Below, piece after piece: positions 9,100 through 18,280 of a stretch of 47,067 nucleotides of DNA (the stretch's first letter is position 1; the number at the start of each line of letters is the position of its first letter). The stretch covers positions 1 through 47,067 of the forward strand of contig JAGBTG010000037.1 of assembly GCA_017631435.1 (NCBI GenBank), given 5' to 3'. The translations under genes and the position numbers were made by a program. The notes below the pieces were generated by a model that had not been told where the DNA came from, searched no databases, and saw nothing but the letters and a program-made list of their open reading frames with translations. The stretch comes from Bacteroidales bacterium (GTDB taxonomy: Bacteria; Bacteroidota; Bacteroidia; Bacteroidales; UBA932).

Positions 9100-9672
9100 C
9101 TATTTTTTAAAAGGCAAACCAAACTCGCGTAGAAGTGCAAAAGCCTCCTCGTCTTTCTCGGTAGAAGTAGTGAAAGTGATCTCCATACCTAGAACTTTGG
9201 TAATCTTGTCAATGTCAATCTCAGGGAAGATGATCTGCTCTTTGATACCTAGAGTATAGTTACCTCTACCGTCAAGTTTCTGGTTGATACCTTTGAAATC
9301 TCTGATTCGTGGAAGAGATACAGCAATAAGTCTCTCAAGGAACTCATACATTCTTGCACCACGCAAAGTAACTTTAACACCAATTGGCATACCTTTACGA
9401 AGTTTGAAGTTTGAGATATCTTTTTTAGAGTAAGTCAACACTGCTTTCTGACCAGTGATCATTGTAAGCTCCTGCTGAGCAACCTCGATAAGTTTTTTAT
9501 CAGCTACAGCCTGGCCCATACCCTGGTTGATGGTGATCTTCTCCAAAACAGGAACCTGCATAACTGTTTTGTAACCGAAGTCCTTCATCAATTTTGCAAC
9601 GATCTCCTCTTTGTATTTCTTCTGTAGAGAAGGAACATAACCCTCTACAGTAACATTCTTAATCTCTGCCAT
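9100..9672 (-). CDS. rplE: 50S ribosomal protein L5
   Basis: 190 residues. It binds 5S rRNA and forms bridge B1b with S13. Recognised by [20 protein letters not shown], the [15 protein letters not shown] motif and the C-terminal GMEITFTTS segment. Its start codon shares one base with the end of rplX (9672), a coupled arrangement. Confidence 0.98.
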   Translation of the reverse strand: MAEIKNVTVEGYVPSLQKKYKEEIVAKLMKDFGYKTVMQVPVLEKITINQGMGQAVADKKLIEVAQQELTMITGQKAVLTYSKKDISNFKLRKGMPIGVKVTLRGARMYEFLERLIAVSLPRIRDFKGINQKLDGRGNYTLGIKEQIIFPEIDIDKITKVLGMEITFTTSTEKDEEAFALLREFGLPFKK

Positions 9673-9995
9673 TATTTTATTTCCTCCCCAGATTTTTTAG
9701 CATAGCGAACCAGCTTACCGTTCTCGTTAAGTCTACGGCCAATTTTAGTAGCACCGCCTTTAACTGGATCTACAACCTGCAAATTAGAAATATGAATACC
9801 AGCCTCTTGCTTAACGATTCCACCCTGTGGATTCTGAGCATTTGGTTTAGTATGTTTGCTTACCATGTTGAGACCCTCAACAATGGCGCGATTGTTATCT
9901 TTATCAACGCTAAGAACTTTACCGGTTTTACCCTTCTCGTTACCTGCGTTTACATAAACCATATCGCCTTTCTTAATATGTAACTTCTTATTCAT
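9672..9995 (-). CDS. rplX: 50S ribosomal protein L24
   Basis: 107 residues with an N-terminal KOW motif ([20 protein letters not shown]) that binds the 5' domain of 23S rRNA and initiates large-subunit assembly. It overlaps rplE by one base and lies 16 nt after rplN. Confidence 0.98.
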   Translation of the reverse strand: MNKKLHIKKGDMVYVNAGNEKGKTGKVLSVDKDNNRAIVEGLNMVSKHTKPNAQNPQGGIVKQEAGIHISNLQVVDPVKGGATKIGRRLNENGKLVRYAKKSGEEIK

Positions 9996-10011
9996 AATAG
10001 TGTCGTTATTA

Positions 10012-10377
10012 TTATAGCACCTCTGGAGCTAGTGAAACAATCTTCATATAATTGTCACGCAACTCTCTGGCAACTGGTCCAAAAATACGGGTACCGCGAA
10101 CCTCACCCTGGTTGTTCAAAAGAACGCAAGCGTTCTCGTCAAATCTGATATAAGAGCCATCTGCACGACGAATCTCTTTTTTTGTACGAACTACAACAGC
10201 TTTGGAAACTGAACCCTTCTTTGCATCTGCACCAGGGATAGCGCTTTTTACAGCAACTACAATCTTGTCACCAACGCTAGCGTAGCGACGGCGAGTACCG
10301 CCTAGCACACGAATACAAAGAACCTCCTTTGCACCGCTGTTATCTGCTACCAATAATCTTGATTCTTGTTGTATCAT
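10012..10377 (-). CDS. rplN: 50S ribosomal protein L14
   Basis: 121 residues, one of the most conserved r-proteins: [20 protein letters not shown], then [14 protein letters not shown] and the C-terminal [19 protein letters not shown]. It sits at the subunit interface. First gene of the classical spc section, here joined directly to rpsQ (3-nt gap). Confidence 0.98.
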   Translation of the reverse strand: MIQQESRLLVADNSGAKEVLCIRVLGGTRRRYASVGDKIVVAVKSAIPGADAKKGSVSKAVVVRTKKEIRRADGSYIRFDENACVLLNNQGEVRGTRIFGPVARELRDNYMKIVSLAPEVL

Positions 10378-10380
10378 GGC

Positions 10381-10635
10381 TTATTTAACTTTTTCTACGA
10401 TTTCTACTAATCTCCAGCATTTTGACTTGCTCAATGGACGAGTCTCCATAATTCTTACAGTATCGCCCTCGCTGCACTCATTCTTCTCATCATGAGCAAC
10501 AAACTTAGTGGTTTTATTTACGAACTTTCCGTAAATAGGGTGTTTCTCTTTTGTTTTTACTGCAACTACGATAGATTTCTCCATTTTGTTGCTAACCACT
10601 ACACCAATTCTTTCTTTACGAAGTTTTCTTTCCAT
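10381..10635 (-). CDS. rpsQ: 30S ribosomal protein S17
   Basis: 84 residues, OB-fold. [19 protein letters not shown] and [19 protein letters not shown] are the S17 signature regions. Last gene of the classical S10 section. Confidence 0.98.
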   Translation of the reverse strand: MERKLRKERIGVVVSNKMEKSIVVAVKTKEKHPIYGKFVNKTTKFVAHDEKNECSEGDTVRIMETRPLSKSKCWRLVEIVEKVK

Positions 10636-10645
10636 GAATCCTCAA

Positions 10646-10849
10646 TTATTTGTCCAACTGGCTCAACACTGTAAGCATTCTGGCAATATTTTTTCTTGCT
10701 TTCTTAATTTTAGATGAATCCTCTAATGGAGAGATTGCATGATTCATCTTTAGTGTGTCAAGATTTGCTCTCTCTGCGTCAATGCGCTCTTGCAAATCTT
10801 TTGCAGACAATTCACGTATTTCAGCTATTTTCATCTTCTTGATCTCCAT
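10646..10849 (-). CDS. rpmC: 50S ribosomal protein L29
   Basis: 67 residues, an all-helical hairpin near the tunnel exit: MKIAEIRELSAKDLQERIDA, with the second helix KKARKNIARMLTVLSQ. Start could be Met1 or the MKIAEIRE Met six residues in; both lie in the same short gap after rplP. Confidence 0.96.
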   Translation of the reverse strand: MEIKKMKIAEIRELSAKDLQERIDAERANLDTLKMNHAISPLEDSSKIKKARKNIARMLTVLSQLDK

Positions 10850-10855
10850 TAAATA

Positions 10856-11275
10856 TTATTCAACATAATCTCTGCGAACTACGAATTTTGTAGTAACAGG
10901 CAATTTCTGTGCGCCAAGGCGTAGAGCCTCTTTTGCAACCTCCATTGGAACGCCCTCAATCTCGATTAGCATTCTACCTGGAGTAACAGGTGCAACGAAT
11001 CCCTCTGGAGCACCCTTACCTTTACCCATACGTACCTCTGCAGGTTTTTTGGTGAATGGTTTGTCAGGGAAAATACGGATCCAAATTTTACCCTCACGTT
11101 TCATATAACGAACTACGGCCTGACGTGCAGCCTCAATCTGTTGTCCGGTCATCCAGCAGCTCTCCAAGGTTTTGATACCGAATGATCCAAAAGCCAACTG
11201 ATTACCTCTCTGGGCGATGCCCTTCATACGGCCTTTCTGCTGTCTTCTAAATTTGGTTTTCTTAGGTTGTAACAT
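10856..11275 (-). CDS. rplP: 50S ribosomal protein L16
   Basis: 139 residues. [19 protein letters not shown] at the N-terminus, then [20 protein letters not shown], and the [20 protein letters not shown] loop that carries the 50S hydroxylation site in E. coli. L16 shapes the A-site tRNA corridor. In nearly all bacteria rpsC precedes rplP; here rplP is the first gene of the transcription unit, behind its own promoter. Confidence 0.98.
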   Translation of the reverse strand: MLQPKKTKFRRQQKGRMKGIAQRGNQLAFGSFGIKTLESCWMTGQQIEAARQAVVRYMKREGKIWIRIFPDKPFTKKPAEVRMGKGKGAPEGFVAPVTPGRMLIEIEGVPMEVAKEALRLGAQKLPVTTKFVVRRDYVE

Positions 11276-11339
11276 AACTCTTAATATAAATTATTGATTC
11301 TCAGCAACTTGGCTGTAACGGAGCCGAATTACCGGGTTG

Positions 11340-11369
11340 CAAAGATACACATTTATTTTAATATGCAAA
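11340..11369 (-). promoter_or_regulatory. Promoter of the rplP-rplQ operon
   Basis: Minus-strand TTTG (11366-11369), an 18-nt A/T-rich spacer and TATCTTTG (11340-11347): a complete Bacteroidota promoter. The start of transcription would be near 11334, giving a leader of about 60 nt before the rplP ATG at 11275. Because no ribosomal gene lies upstream, this must be the head promoter of the entire 10.6-kb operon. Confidence 0.8.
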
Positions 11370-11449
11370 TCTTTTTTTGAAAATTTCATCACTTTTGGTC
11401 AAAAAATTCCAACACCCAACATCTGCATTCTCACGCAGTTACACGAATC

Positions 11450-11498
11450 AAAAAAAATTCCGCACCCCCAATTTGGTCAGAATTGGAAAGTGCGGAAT
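11450..11498 (-). terminator. Terminator after the M19 dipeptidase gene
   Basis: Minus-strand stem ATTCCGCAC / GTGCGGAAT (11457-11498, with further pairing of CCAATT and AATTGG inside) followed by a run of seven or eight T. It stops transcripts from the dipeptidase gene before the ribosomal operon promoter, so the two units are insulated. Confidence 0.85.
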
Positions 11499-11528
11499 CC
11501 TCTGTACAAATATTGTCTTCCCGACAAA

Positions 11529-12632
11529 TTATTTCTTCTCTTTTGCCATCTCCTGTGCAACTTTAATGGTCTGCTCCCAAACTCTCATGAAGTTGCCGCC
11601 CCAGAACATCTCAAGCTCCTTCTCTGTATAACCCCTTCTGAGAAGCTCCACAGTAAGGTCCTTCATCTTGGAACAATCCTGGAAATCCACCATACCGCCG
11701 CCACCGTCGAAATCTGTACCCAAACCTATATGCTCAGGGCCTACGAGGTTCTTGATATGGTCTATATGGTCTGCAAGATGCACTATTTTGGTCTCACTTT
11801 TAGGAACGTTTGTAAGACACCATCTTCCTGTGGCAATCTGAATCACTCCACCAGTAGCTGCAATATCCTTGATCTCCTGGTCTGTAAGGTTTCTTGGATG
11901 ATCCTTGATAGCCCTTACAGAAGAGTGTGATGCAAAAATAGGAGCCTTGCTGAGCTTAATGATGTCATAAAGCGTAGAAGTGCTCGCATGGGACACATCA
12001 ATGAGCATTCCCAATTCATTCATCCTCTTTACAACCTGCTCGCCAAATTCGGAAAGTCCGCCATGCCCGTTGGGGTTCTCATATCTTGAGGCATCACAGA
12101 TGTCATTTGTATAGTTGTGGCACAAAGTGATATATCTGCAGCCGGCGTTATAGAAAGAATCCACTTTTGCCAAATCCTGTCCAACTCCGTAACCGTTCTC
12201 AAGGGCAAAAACCACAATACTCTTCTTTCCCTCCTTTTTCAGTTTGCGCAAATCCTTTGGAGAATATGCAATTGCAGCCTCATCGCTGTGCTTTGCCACA
12301 TACTCCTTGAACAGCCTTATCTCCTCCATCGCATACTGGTAAACAGAATCCCTTGAAGAATCCCTTAACGGTCCCTGATCAAGGAAGATGGCAAAGAAAG
12401 CGGCATCCAGCCCACCTTTCTTCATCAATGGAAAACTCACCTGTCCCTTTGATACACTCCAATCCTCACTGTCGGGATGATTCAGATACATTGCTGTATC
12501 ATTGTGGGTGTCTATTGTAAGATACTTCCTGTGTATCTTTTCAGCCTTCTTCATCAAGGCTTCATCTGAATTCTGCGCCCAGGCTCCCACAAAAAGGAAC
12601 TGCGCAGCCAAAATCAACGCTATCTTTTTCAT
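11529..12632 (-). CDS. Membrane dipeptidase, peptidase family M19
   Basis: 367 residues with a cleavable signal peptide (about 1-19, ending GAWAQ), so secreted to the periplasm. M19 enzymes are binuclear zinc dipeptidases of the amidohydrolase fold. Visible motifs are the HxD pair THNDTAMYL (H43, D45), LGLGTDFDGGG near the C-terminus, the metal His in LIDVSHAS and APIFASHSSVRA. It cleaves dipeptides, possibly including D-amino-acid containing ones. It is the last gene of a unit with the symporter gene upstream (10-nt gap), suggesting peptide breakdown coupled to glutamate uptake. A C-terminal KEKK end leaves no sorting domain. Confidence 0.9.
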   Translation of the reverse strand: MKKIALILAAQFLFVGAWAQNSDEALMKKAEKIHRKYLTIDTHNDTAMYLNHPDSEDWSVSKGQVSFPLMKKGGLDAAFFAIFLDQGPLRDSSRDSVYQYAMEEIRLFKEYVAKHSDEAAIAYSPKDLRKLKKEGKKSIVVFALENGYGVGQDLAKVDSFYNAGCRYITLCHNYTNDICDASRYENPNGHGGLSEFGEQVVKRMNELGMLIDVSHASTSTLYDIIKLSKAPIFASHSSVRAIKDHPRNLTDQEIKDIAATGGVIQIATGRWCLTNVPKSETKIVHLADHIDHIKNLVGPEHIGLGTDFDGGGGMVDFQDCSKMKDLTVELLRRGYTEKELEMFWGGNFMRVWEQTIKVAQEMAKEKK

Positions 12633-12642
12633 TTTAAAATTA

Positions 12643-13989
12643 TTATTTCTTTTTTATCCACCAGCCCATCTTTATGGCAAGCAATATAAGTAATCCCGAC
12701 AAAACCAGGCATCCAAGAGAAAGCCACAATCCCATTCCGTTCATGAACATGATTGGAACAAATGTGATGAGCAGAATCTCAATAGGGGCAATTGGAAGAT
12801 ATGCAAGAGCATAATCATCCATAGCCTTGCTTGAAAGCTTAGGGTCTACAATTCGTATAAGCGCAATGCCCATTGCCATGGTACCTGTCCACCAGCCCCA
12901 TGCAAAAATTGTACGCTCAAACCAGTAGGTCTTTGAAAGCCTTCTTCCAAAGTAGAATGTGATTGCATATACCATAACTGCACCCACAATTATGAGTACA
13001 ACAAGCGGAACAGCGTATTTTACAACTACACCAAGCTTGATTGACGCAACTCCAAATGCCACAAGCAAGTCTGTAGCCATACTGCCTATACGCTGGGTTG
13101 TCTGGGGGCATATATAATCAGTTACATTTGTAGCATCAAATATTTTCTTGAGTATAAGACCAACAATAAAAGCGCAACTGAATACAGGAAGCTCAAGCTG
13201 CGGTTGCCACTGCTTGACTCCAACACTCATTGAGTAGCCCAAGAATGCCACCAACAGTACAAGTGCAAGATGGAATGTAAGGGGCTCTATTGAAATTGAT
13301 GATGTAGTTGCACTTCCCATGGTATCCCTTTTCTCCTGAGGGACAAGTCCGCTGCGGAGCTCCTGGGGAAGATCTGCAAAATCTGAAATGAATGCTGTCT
13401 GTTTGTTCTTTGCAGCCCATTTTATACAGATAAGGCCACCAATTATTGCGCAAATTACGCCTACTGTTGCAGTTGTCATACCAAGTGATGCCGCCTCATC
13501 CCATCCAAGACCATTGAATGCCTCACCTATTGCAGCAGCAGTACCGTGGCCGCCGTAGAATCCGGTTGAAAGCATCACACCAAAGGCATCATTGAGTTCT
13601 GGCCATATAAGTTTCATCACAAACAATCCGAACAGGCCTGCCAAAGCCCACTGAAGCAGCATTCCCAGCTGGGCATATACCCACATTGGGCCAACCCTAC
13701 CTGCGACCTCCTTTACTGTAAATTTAGGAGAAGACAACGGAAGGGCACCAAATACCAGCGCAATCAGCACCGCCGCATAGGTTCCCATGCTTCCCGACAG
13801 CGGAAGCCAGCCAAGTCCGTTAGGGCCCAACGCAAGGCCGAGCACTCCGGCAAGAAGGCTAGGTGGAATGAACAGTTTCTGGATAAGCTTCACCTTTACT
13901 CTGATGAATTTTCCCACCAAAAGCAAGGCCGATATGATTCCAAGGTCTGAAAGCAGCACCCATGGAGTGAATACATCTGTATTGAACAT
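12643..13989 (-). CDS. gltS: Sodium/glutamate symporter (GltS/ESS family)
   Basis: 448 residues, polytopic inner-membrane protein with about ten to twelve hydrophobic spans. The family is recognised from two inverted halves each with a glycine-rich re-entrant segment, here FYGGHGTAAAIGEAF in the first half and WGWWTGTMAMGIALIRI in the second. GltS proteins take up glutamate with sodium. It lies directly upstream of the M19 dipeptidase gene in the same direction. The exact substrate cannot be told from sequence alone. Confidence 0.8.
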   Translation of the reverse strand: MFNTDVFTPWVLLSDLGIISALLLVGKFIRVKVKLIQKLFIPPSLLAGVLGLALGPNGLGWLPLSGSMGTYAAVLIALVFGALPLSSPKFTVKEVAGRVGPMWVYAQLGMLLQWALAGLFGLFVMKLIWPELNDAFGVMLSTGFYGGHGTAAAIGEAFNGLGWDEAASLGMTTATVGVICAIIGGLICIKWAAKNKQTAFISDFADLPQELRSGLVPQEKRDTMGSATTSSISIEPLTFHLALVLLVAFLGYSMSVGVKQWQPQLELPVFSCAFIVGLILKKIFDATNVTDYICPQTTQRIGSMATDLLVAFGVASIKLGVVVKYAVPLVVLIIVGAVMVYAITFYFGRRLSKTYWFERTIFAWGWWTGTMAMGIALIRIVDPKLSSKAMDDYALAYLPIAPIEILLITFVPIMFMNGMGLWLSLGCLVLSGLLILLAIKMGWWIKKK

Positions 13990-14029
13990 ATTTTATCAGT
14001 TTTAGTTTCAACAATGTTTGTAAAGTTAG

Positions 14030-14037
14030 TATTTTTG
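14030..14037 (+). promoter_or_regulatory. -7 promoter box for the DUF4294 gene
   Basis: TATTTTTG matches TAnnTTTG and lies only 8 nt before the ATG at 14046, so the transcript would be nearly leaderless. No good TTTG box is seen at the right distance upstream, so this is a partial match only. Confidence 0.4.
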
Positions 14038-14045
14038 TAAGACAT

Positions 14046-14678
14046 ATGGCCAAATATTTTCCAAAATATCTCTTTTTCTCCCTTCTTGCCGTCTTCTGCA
14101 GCATCTTTTTGCAGGGTCAGGACAAGAAGAAACTGTACTTGGGCTACACCATTGAGCATGGAGACACCGTATATATGGAAAAAATAAAGCCAATATACGT
14201 TTTCAACCGTCCGGCAAGCTGGAAGCAGAGCCGTGAATGGCGCAAATACTACCGCACGGTATACAACTTTGCAAAGACATATCCTTATGCACTCAAGGCA
14301 TGCGAGATAATGAGAGACGCAGACAGCACAATCGCCAACTCCAATTTTACCAGAAGGGAGAAGGAGAAATACATAAAGTCATATGAAAAGCGGCTCTTCA
14401 AGGAATTTGAAAAGCCGCTTAGAAAACTCTCTATAAACCAAGGGAAAATGTTGCTCAAACTTATAGACCGAGAAGCCGGTATGTCTTCCTACCAGGCCAT
14501 AAGGAACTACAAGGGCGGCGCCGCTGCAGGTTTCTGGCAGGGAGTTGCAAGGCTGTTCGGGTCTGACCTTAAGAAGAAGTACGACAAGGAGGGCGAAGAC
14601 AGGATGCTGGAAGACCTGGTACAAATGTACCACGAAGGGAGCTTCTGGTACCTGTACTACTCCATGTTCAGAGAGTGA
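14046..14678 (+). CDS. DUF4294 domain protein, secreted
   Basis: 210 residues. The signal peptide covers about 1-25 (hydrophobic FFSLLAVFCSIFLQGQ). The DUF4294 domain follows: GYTIEHGDTVYMEKIKPIYVF, then a helical middle with KYYRTVYNFAKTYPYA and the basic TRREKEKYIKSYEKRLFKEF. It ends with FWYLYYSMFRE. The family is Bacteroidota-specific and of unknown function, probably periplasmic or outer-membrane associated. Its 3' end overlaps the convergent LpxH-like gene by 22 nt. Confidence 0.8.
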   Translation: MAKYFPKYLFFSLLAVFCSIFLQGQDKKKLYLGYTIEHGDTVYMEKIKPIYVFNRPASWKQSREWRKYYRTVYNFAKTYPYALKACEIMRDADSTIANSNFTRREKEKYIKSYEKRLFKEFEKPLRKLSINQGKMLLKLIDREAGMSSYQAIRNYKGGAAAGFWQGVARLFGSDLKKKYDKEGEDRMLEDLVQMYHEGSFWYLYYSMFRE

Positions 14679-15403
14679 AGCTCCTGTCCGTCAAACATAA
14701 GGTAATCGCTCCCGTTCACCCACTCTCCAAGGAGATACATCTGTCCACCTTCCCGCAGTTCCATTTGCGTCCTGTAATGGAAGTGGCCGAAAATGAAGTA
14801 ATCCACGCTGCCGCCATGCTCCTTCTGGAACTCATTGGCAAACTTCACAATCCTCTCATCTTCCCCTCTCCATTGCCATGGATTGTCTTCATGGGCAAGC
14901 CTGTTGTGCCTGCTCCACTTATGTGCCATCCAGAAAGCCCAACGGGGATGAATTCCACTGAATATCCATTGCAGGAACCTGTTCTTGAAACCCCAGTTGA
15001 GAAGTTTGTACCCAAAATCGCCCTTACCCAAACCGTCTCCGTGTCCCAAACAGAATTTCTTACCCTCAATCTCCACAACATACGGTTGGGCAAGCATCTT
15101 CAGCCCCAATTCCTGCGCAAAATAACTGTATGTCCAGATATCGTGGTTCCCATTGAAGAAATACACCTCAACGCCCCTGTCAACCAGTGAGGCAAGCGCC
15201 CCAAGGGTTCGGGTATAGCCTCGCGGAATGACATTCCGGTACTCATACCAGAAATCAAAGATATCCCCCAACAGATATAGAGCCTTTGTATTTTGAGGCA
15301 AACCTGCAAGGAAAGAGGCAAATTTCCTCTCTCTGGCTACAGGATCCTTATAATCCAGCCCCAGATGCACATCCGACACAAAATAATACAGACTCTTCTC
15401 CAT
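14657..15403 (-). CDS. lpxH: UDP-2,3-diacylglucosamine diphosphatase (LpxH-like)
   Basis: 248 residues, calcineurin-like metallophosphoesterase. All metal motifs are present: FVSDVHLG (D11, H13), LLGDIFDFW, FNGNHDIW, LGHGDG and IFGHFHYR. The protein is about the length of LpxH and carries the extra helical insert (KLLNWGFKNRFLQWIF) typical of it. LpxH removes UMP from UDP-2,3-diacyl-glucosamine to make lipid X in lipid A synthesis on the inner membrane. It is 15 nt downstream of uppP in the same direction, an envelope cluster. A broader metallophosphoesterase role cannot be excluded. Confidence 0.82.
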   Translation of the reverse strand: MEKSLYYFVSDVHLGLDYKDPVARERKFASFLAGLPQNTKALYLLGDIFDFWYEYRNVIPRGYTRTLGALASLVDRGVEVYFFNGNHDIWTYSYFAQELGLKMLAQPYVVEIEGKKFCLGHGDGLGKGDFGYKLLNWGFKNRFLQWIFSGIHPRWAFWMAHKWSRHNRLAHEDNPWQWRGEDERIVKFANEFQKEHGGSVDYFIFGHFHYRTQMELREGGQMYLLGEWVNGSDYLMFDGQELHSLNME

Positions 15404-15418
15404 TACACAAACAACCCG

Positions 15419-16219
15419 TTAAACAAGACCGCTTATAATGCAAGCCACACCTACAATTACACAATAAAGTGCAAAAACCCAAAGTTTGGCTTTATTTACA
15501 ATGTTTATCATAAGCTTGCAGGCGAACAGACCTGAAAGGAATGCCGCAACAAAGCCAAGCGCAAGCGACAGGGCCGGAATTCCGGACTCCGCACCACTCA
15601 ACTCACCTCCTATTAGCTCCAGGAACGCCTCTCCCAAAATTGGGACAAGCACCATAAGGAACGAGAACTGTGCCACATCCGCCTTCTTTACACCAAGAAG
15701 AAGACCGGTAGATATTGTAGAACCAGAACGCGAAAGGCCCGGCAATACGGCACAAGCCTGTGCTATTCCTATAATGATGGCATCTTTCCAGCCCACAGGG
15801 TGCCCCACACCATTCTGTTTCTTTGAAAGATATTCGCTCAATGTCAGAAGCACTGCTGTAATCAGGAGCATGCATCCCACAACCATGAGACCGCTGCCGA
15901 ATACAGCCTCAACCTGCTCTTTAAAGAACACTCCTACAATGAAAATTGGGATCATTGAAACCGCTATTTTAAAGATATACTCCTTCTGCGGATTCATCTG
16001 AAGATTGAAAAAACCCTTTAGAAGGTCCCATATCTGCTTGCGGAAAGCCACTATGGTACTGCACACTGTTGCCGCATGCACCATCACCTCAAAACTCAAG
16101 TTGCTGGACTCTATTCCAAAAAGTTCCTTTGCAATTGTAAGATGACCGCTGCTGCTCACCGGCAGGAACTCAGTAAGGCCCTGTACCAGACCAAGTACTA
16201 TTGCTTCAAACCAATTCAT
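15419..16219 (-). CDS. uppP: Undecaprenyl-diphosphate phosphatase
   Basis: 266 residues, integral membrane, BacA/UppP family. It recycles undecaprenyl pyrophosphate, the lipid carrier for peptidoglycan and O-antigen. Both catalytic signatures are present: [14 protein letters not shown] (about 14-27) and [18 protein letters not shown] (about 155-175). The gene is followed by lpxH and preceded by DUF3098 (3-nt gap), as in many Bacteroidota. Confidence 0.95.
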   Translation of the reverse strand: MNWFEAIVLGLVQGLTEFLPVSSSGHLTIAKELFGIESSNLSFEVMVHAATVCSTIVAFRKQIWDLLKGFFNLQMNPQKEYIFKIAVSMIPIFIVGVFFKEQVEAVFGSGLMVVGCMLLITAVLLTLSEYLSKKQNGVGHPVGWKDAIIIGIAQACAVLPGLSRSGSTISTGLLLGVKKADVAQFSFLMVLVPILGEAFLELIGGELSGAESGIPALSLALGFVAAFLSGLFACKLMINIVNKAKLWVFALYCVIVGVACIISGLV

Positions 16220-16222
16220 ATT

Positions 16223-16471
16223 TTACTGTTTTTTAGATTTTCCAATATGCATTATAGCCCATATCTCCACAACCATCCCTAACAGAATCACAACAGGAGC
16301 CAAGGTAATTCTCCTGAAACTGAACATCTCATGGTTGAATACGTTGGGATCGTCACTGCCGCCTCCACTCATAAGCACATAACCCACAACCATGATTGCA
16401 AAGCCTGCAATAATATAAAGGATATTTTTCTTTGGCAACGCAAAGCCCCCTTCTTCAACATTTTCTTTCAT
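16223..16471 (-). CDS. DUF3098 membrane protein
   Basis: 82 residues with two transmembrane helices (about 18-35 and 55-75) and the GGGSDDPNVFN-x-EMFSFRR loop between them, the hallmark of DUF3098. The function is unknown. Its invariable place between ftsX and uppP in Bacteroidota suggests a role in division or envelope synthesis. Confidence 0.85.
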   Translation of the reverse strand: MKENVEEGGFALPKKNILYIIAGFAIMVVGYVLMSGGGSDDPNVFNHEMFSFRRITLAPVVILLGMVVEIWAIMHIGKSKKQ

Positions 16472-16483
16472 ATCTATATCTTA

Positions 16484-17362
16484 TTAATAATACAAATCAT
16501 TGTTTGTAAATGAAATAATCCTCCCCACTACAAAAAACGTGCATATCCAGCAAATGAACGCCCCCAACAGCACCACTCCAACCAAAACGGCACCCACAAG
16601 CTCCATCTGGAAAATTGAGAACATCTGGGCAAAACTGTCCCTCAACATATAAAGGATTCCAATCAGGGCCAAAGCTGCCAGCAATCCCGACAATATCCCC
16701 TGGAAAAATGCCTTTACCAGGAACGGACCCCTTATGAAACTCTTCTTTGCCCCCACAAGCTTCATGGTATATATAGAGAATCTCTTTGAATACACATTGA
16801 GTCTTACCGTATTGTTTATCAGCACAAACGAGATAAACATAAGAAGTGAGACCAATACCATGAAAGCCAATGCAATCTTCTCCAGATTCCTGTTAAGAAT
16901 CTCCATCAGAGACCTTTCATATGCCACCTCCTCAACAGCCTTATCCTTTTCCAGCTGACTGGAGAAGAGTCTGAGACTGTCGGGATTGAAATATTCCCCC
17001 TTGAGGTTTATCTCTATTGATGCGGGTATGGGATTATGCTCAAACGCCTGCAGAAAATCCTCACCCAACATTTTCTTCATCTCCTCTGTCCCCTGCTCCC
17101 TGGAGATGAACGCTGTCCTTTTCACCGCCGGATGGACGTCAAGCGTATGCTGGAGCTTCTTGGCCTGCAGATCCGGCACATTCTCCTTGAGAATTGCGGT
17201 AATCTTCACATTCTCCCTGAAGTAGTTCTGTACAGCTCCCGCATTTACAGCCAGCATGCCGAACATTCCAACAAGCAGAAGCACAAGCGCTATGCTTATG
17301 ATTGATGAAAGGTACGAGTGCACCAGCCTCCTGTATATTATATTTTTCTCTTTCCTGCCCAT
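16484..17362 (-). CDS. ftsX: Cell division protein FtsX
   Basis: 292 residues. One N-terminal transmembrane helix (about 20-42), a periplasmic domain (about 43-165; FRENVKITAILKENVP, then AFISREQGTEEM) and three C-terminal helices make the FtsX permease fold. With the ATPase FtsE it activates cell-wall amidases at the septum. ftsE is not adjacent, which is usual in this phylum. It is the first gene of the ftsX-DUF3098-uppP-lpxH unit; a -7 box TATCTTTG lies 14 nt upstream at 17376-17383. Confidence 0.9.
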   Translation of the reverse strand: MGRKEKNIIYRRLVHSYLSSIISIALVLLLVGMFGMLAVNAGAVQNYFRENVKITAILKENVPDLQAKKLQHTLDVHPAVKRTAFISREQGTEEMKKMLGEDFLQAFEHNPIPASIEINLKGEYFNPDSLRLFSSQLEKDKAVEEVAYERSLMEILNRNLEKIALAFMVLVSLLMFISFVLINNTVRLNVYSKRFSIYTMKLVGAKKSFIRGPFLVKAFFQGILSGLLAALALIGILYMLRDSFAQMFSIFQMELVGAVLVGVVLLGAFICWICTFFVVGRIISFTNNDLYY

Positions 17363-17375
17363 ATGAATTAACCTT

Positions 17376-17432
17376 CAAAGATAAACACAAAATGTTTATT
17401 TAAAAATGTTTGATTATTTTTTATTATCTTTG
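17376..17432. promoter_or_regulatory. Divergent -7 boxes, ftsX and starch-synthase-like gene
   Basis: Minus-strand TATCTTTG (17376-17383) precedes ftsX, and plus-strand TATCTTTG (17425-17432) precedes the gene at 17453. Both match TAnnTTTG exactly. TTTG boxes are not at the ideal 18-20 nt spacing on either strand, so only the -7 parts are supported. Confidence 0.5.
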
Positions 17433-17452
17433 TGCCTTAAAATTCCATTTTT

Positions 17453-18280
17453 ATGAAGGAGACTAAAAAAATACTGTTCGTTAACTCAGAGATGACTCCG
17501 TATCTTCCTGAAAGCACAATTTCCAATATCGGCCGCCACTTGCCGCAGGGAATTCAGGAAAGCGGTAGGGAAATCCGTTCATTCATGCCAAGATACGGCA
17601 ATATCAATGAAAGGAGAAACCAGTTGCACGAGGTCATAAGGCTCTCGGGTATGAACCTGGTAGTAAATGACATAGACAGGCCGCTAATCATTAAGGTAGC
17701 CTCTATATCTTCTGCCAGAATGCAGGTATACTTCATTGACAATGAGGATTATTTCCACAGAAAATTTGTATTCTCGGGAGAGGACGGCAAATTCTTTGAG
17801 GACAATGACGAGCGTGCAATTTTCTTTGCCAGAGGTGTTCTTGAAACAGTGAAGAAGCTCAGATGGAAACCGGATGTAATCCATTGCCAGGGCTGGATTT
17901 CACATATTCTCCCACTATATCTCAAAAAAGCCTACAAGGATGATCCTATCTTTACAGACTGCAAAGTTGTGCTTTCCCTATATGACGAGATTGCACAGGA
18001 AAGCTTTGCGGAGGACATGAAAGCAAAAATGGTCATTCCCGGTATAAAGAGCAAGGATGTGGATATCCTCAAGACTGCAAATGGCATAAATCTTGCAAAA
18101 CTCGCAATCCAGAATTCAGACGGCATCATCATTGGCAGCCCAAAATTGTGCGATGAGGTTACAGAAGCCGTTACCGCTTCAAAATTGCCGGTGCTACCAT
18201 ATGTAGACCAGTCTGATTCTGCATATATTAAAGAGTATAACCAGTTTTACGACAAAATTTTAGGAGAAGATGCAGTTTAG
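17453..18280 (+). CDS. Half-length starch-synthase-like protein (GT5 N-domain)
   Basis: 275 residues covering only the N-terminal Rossmann domain of GT5 glycogen/starch synthases: KKILFVNSEMTPYLPEST, then FMPRYGNINERRN and VIHCQGWISHILPLYLKK (the DWxT region analogue). The second GT-B domain is missing, and the usual KxGGL ADP-glucose motif is replaced by ESTISNIG, so normal glycogen synthase activity is doubtful. The stop overlaps the DUF4270 gene by 11 nt, an arrangement seen in other Bacteroidota and implying translational coupling. Function is open: a regulatory or structural derivative is as likely as an enzyme. Confidence 0.75.
   Translation: MKETKKILFVNSEMTPYLPESTISNIGRHLPQGIQESGREIRSFMPRYGNINERRNQLHEVIRLSGMNLVVNDIDRPLIIKVASISSARMQVYFIDNEDYFHRKFVFSGEDGKFFEDNDERAIFFARGVLETVKKLRWKPDVIHCQGWISHILPLYLKKAYKDDPIFTDCKVVLSLYDEIAQESFAEDMKAKMVIPGIKSKDVDILKTANGINLAKLAIQNSDGIIIGSPKLCDEVTEAVTASKLPVLPYVDQSDSAYIKEYNQFYDKILGEDAV

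Noticed and set aside
11276-11528. Contig misassembly as the cause of the split S10 operon
   Set aside because: A complete promoter with ideal spacing sits just before rplP and a good terminator after the neighbour gene. That does not exclude misassembly but makes rearrangement the better reading.
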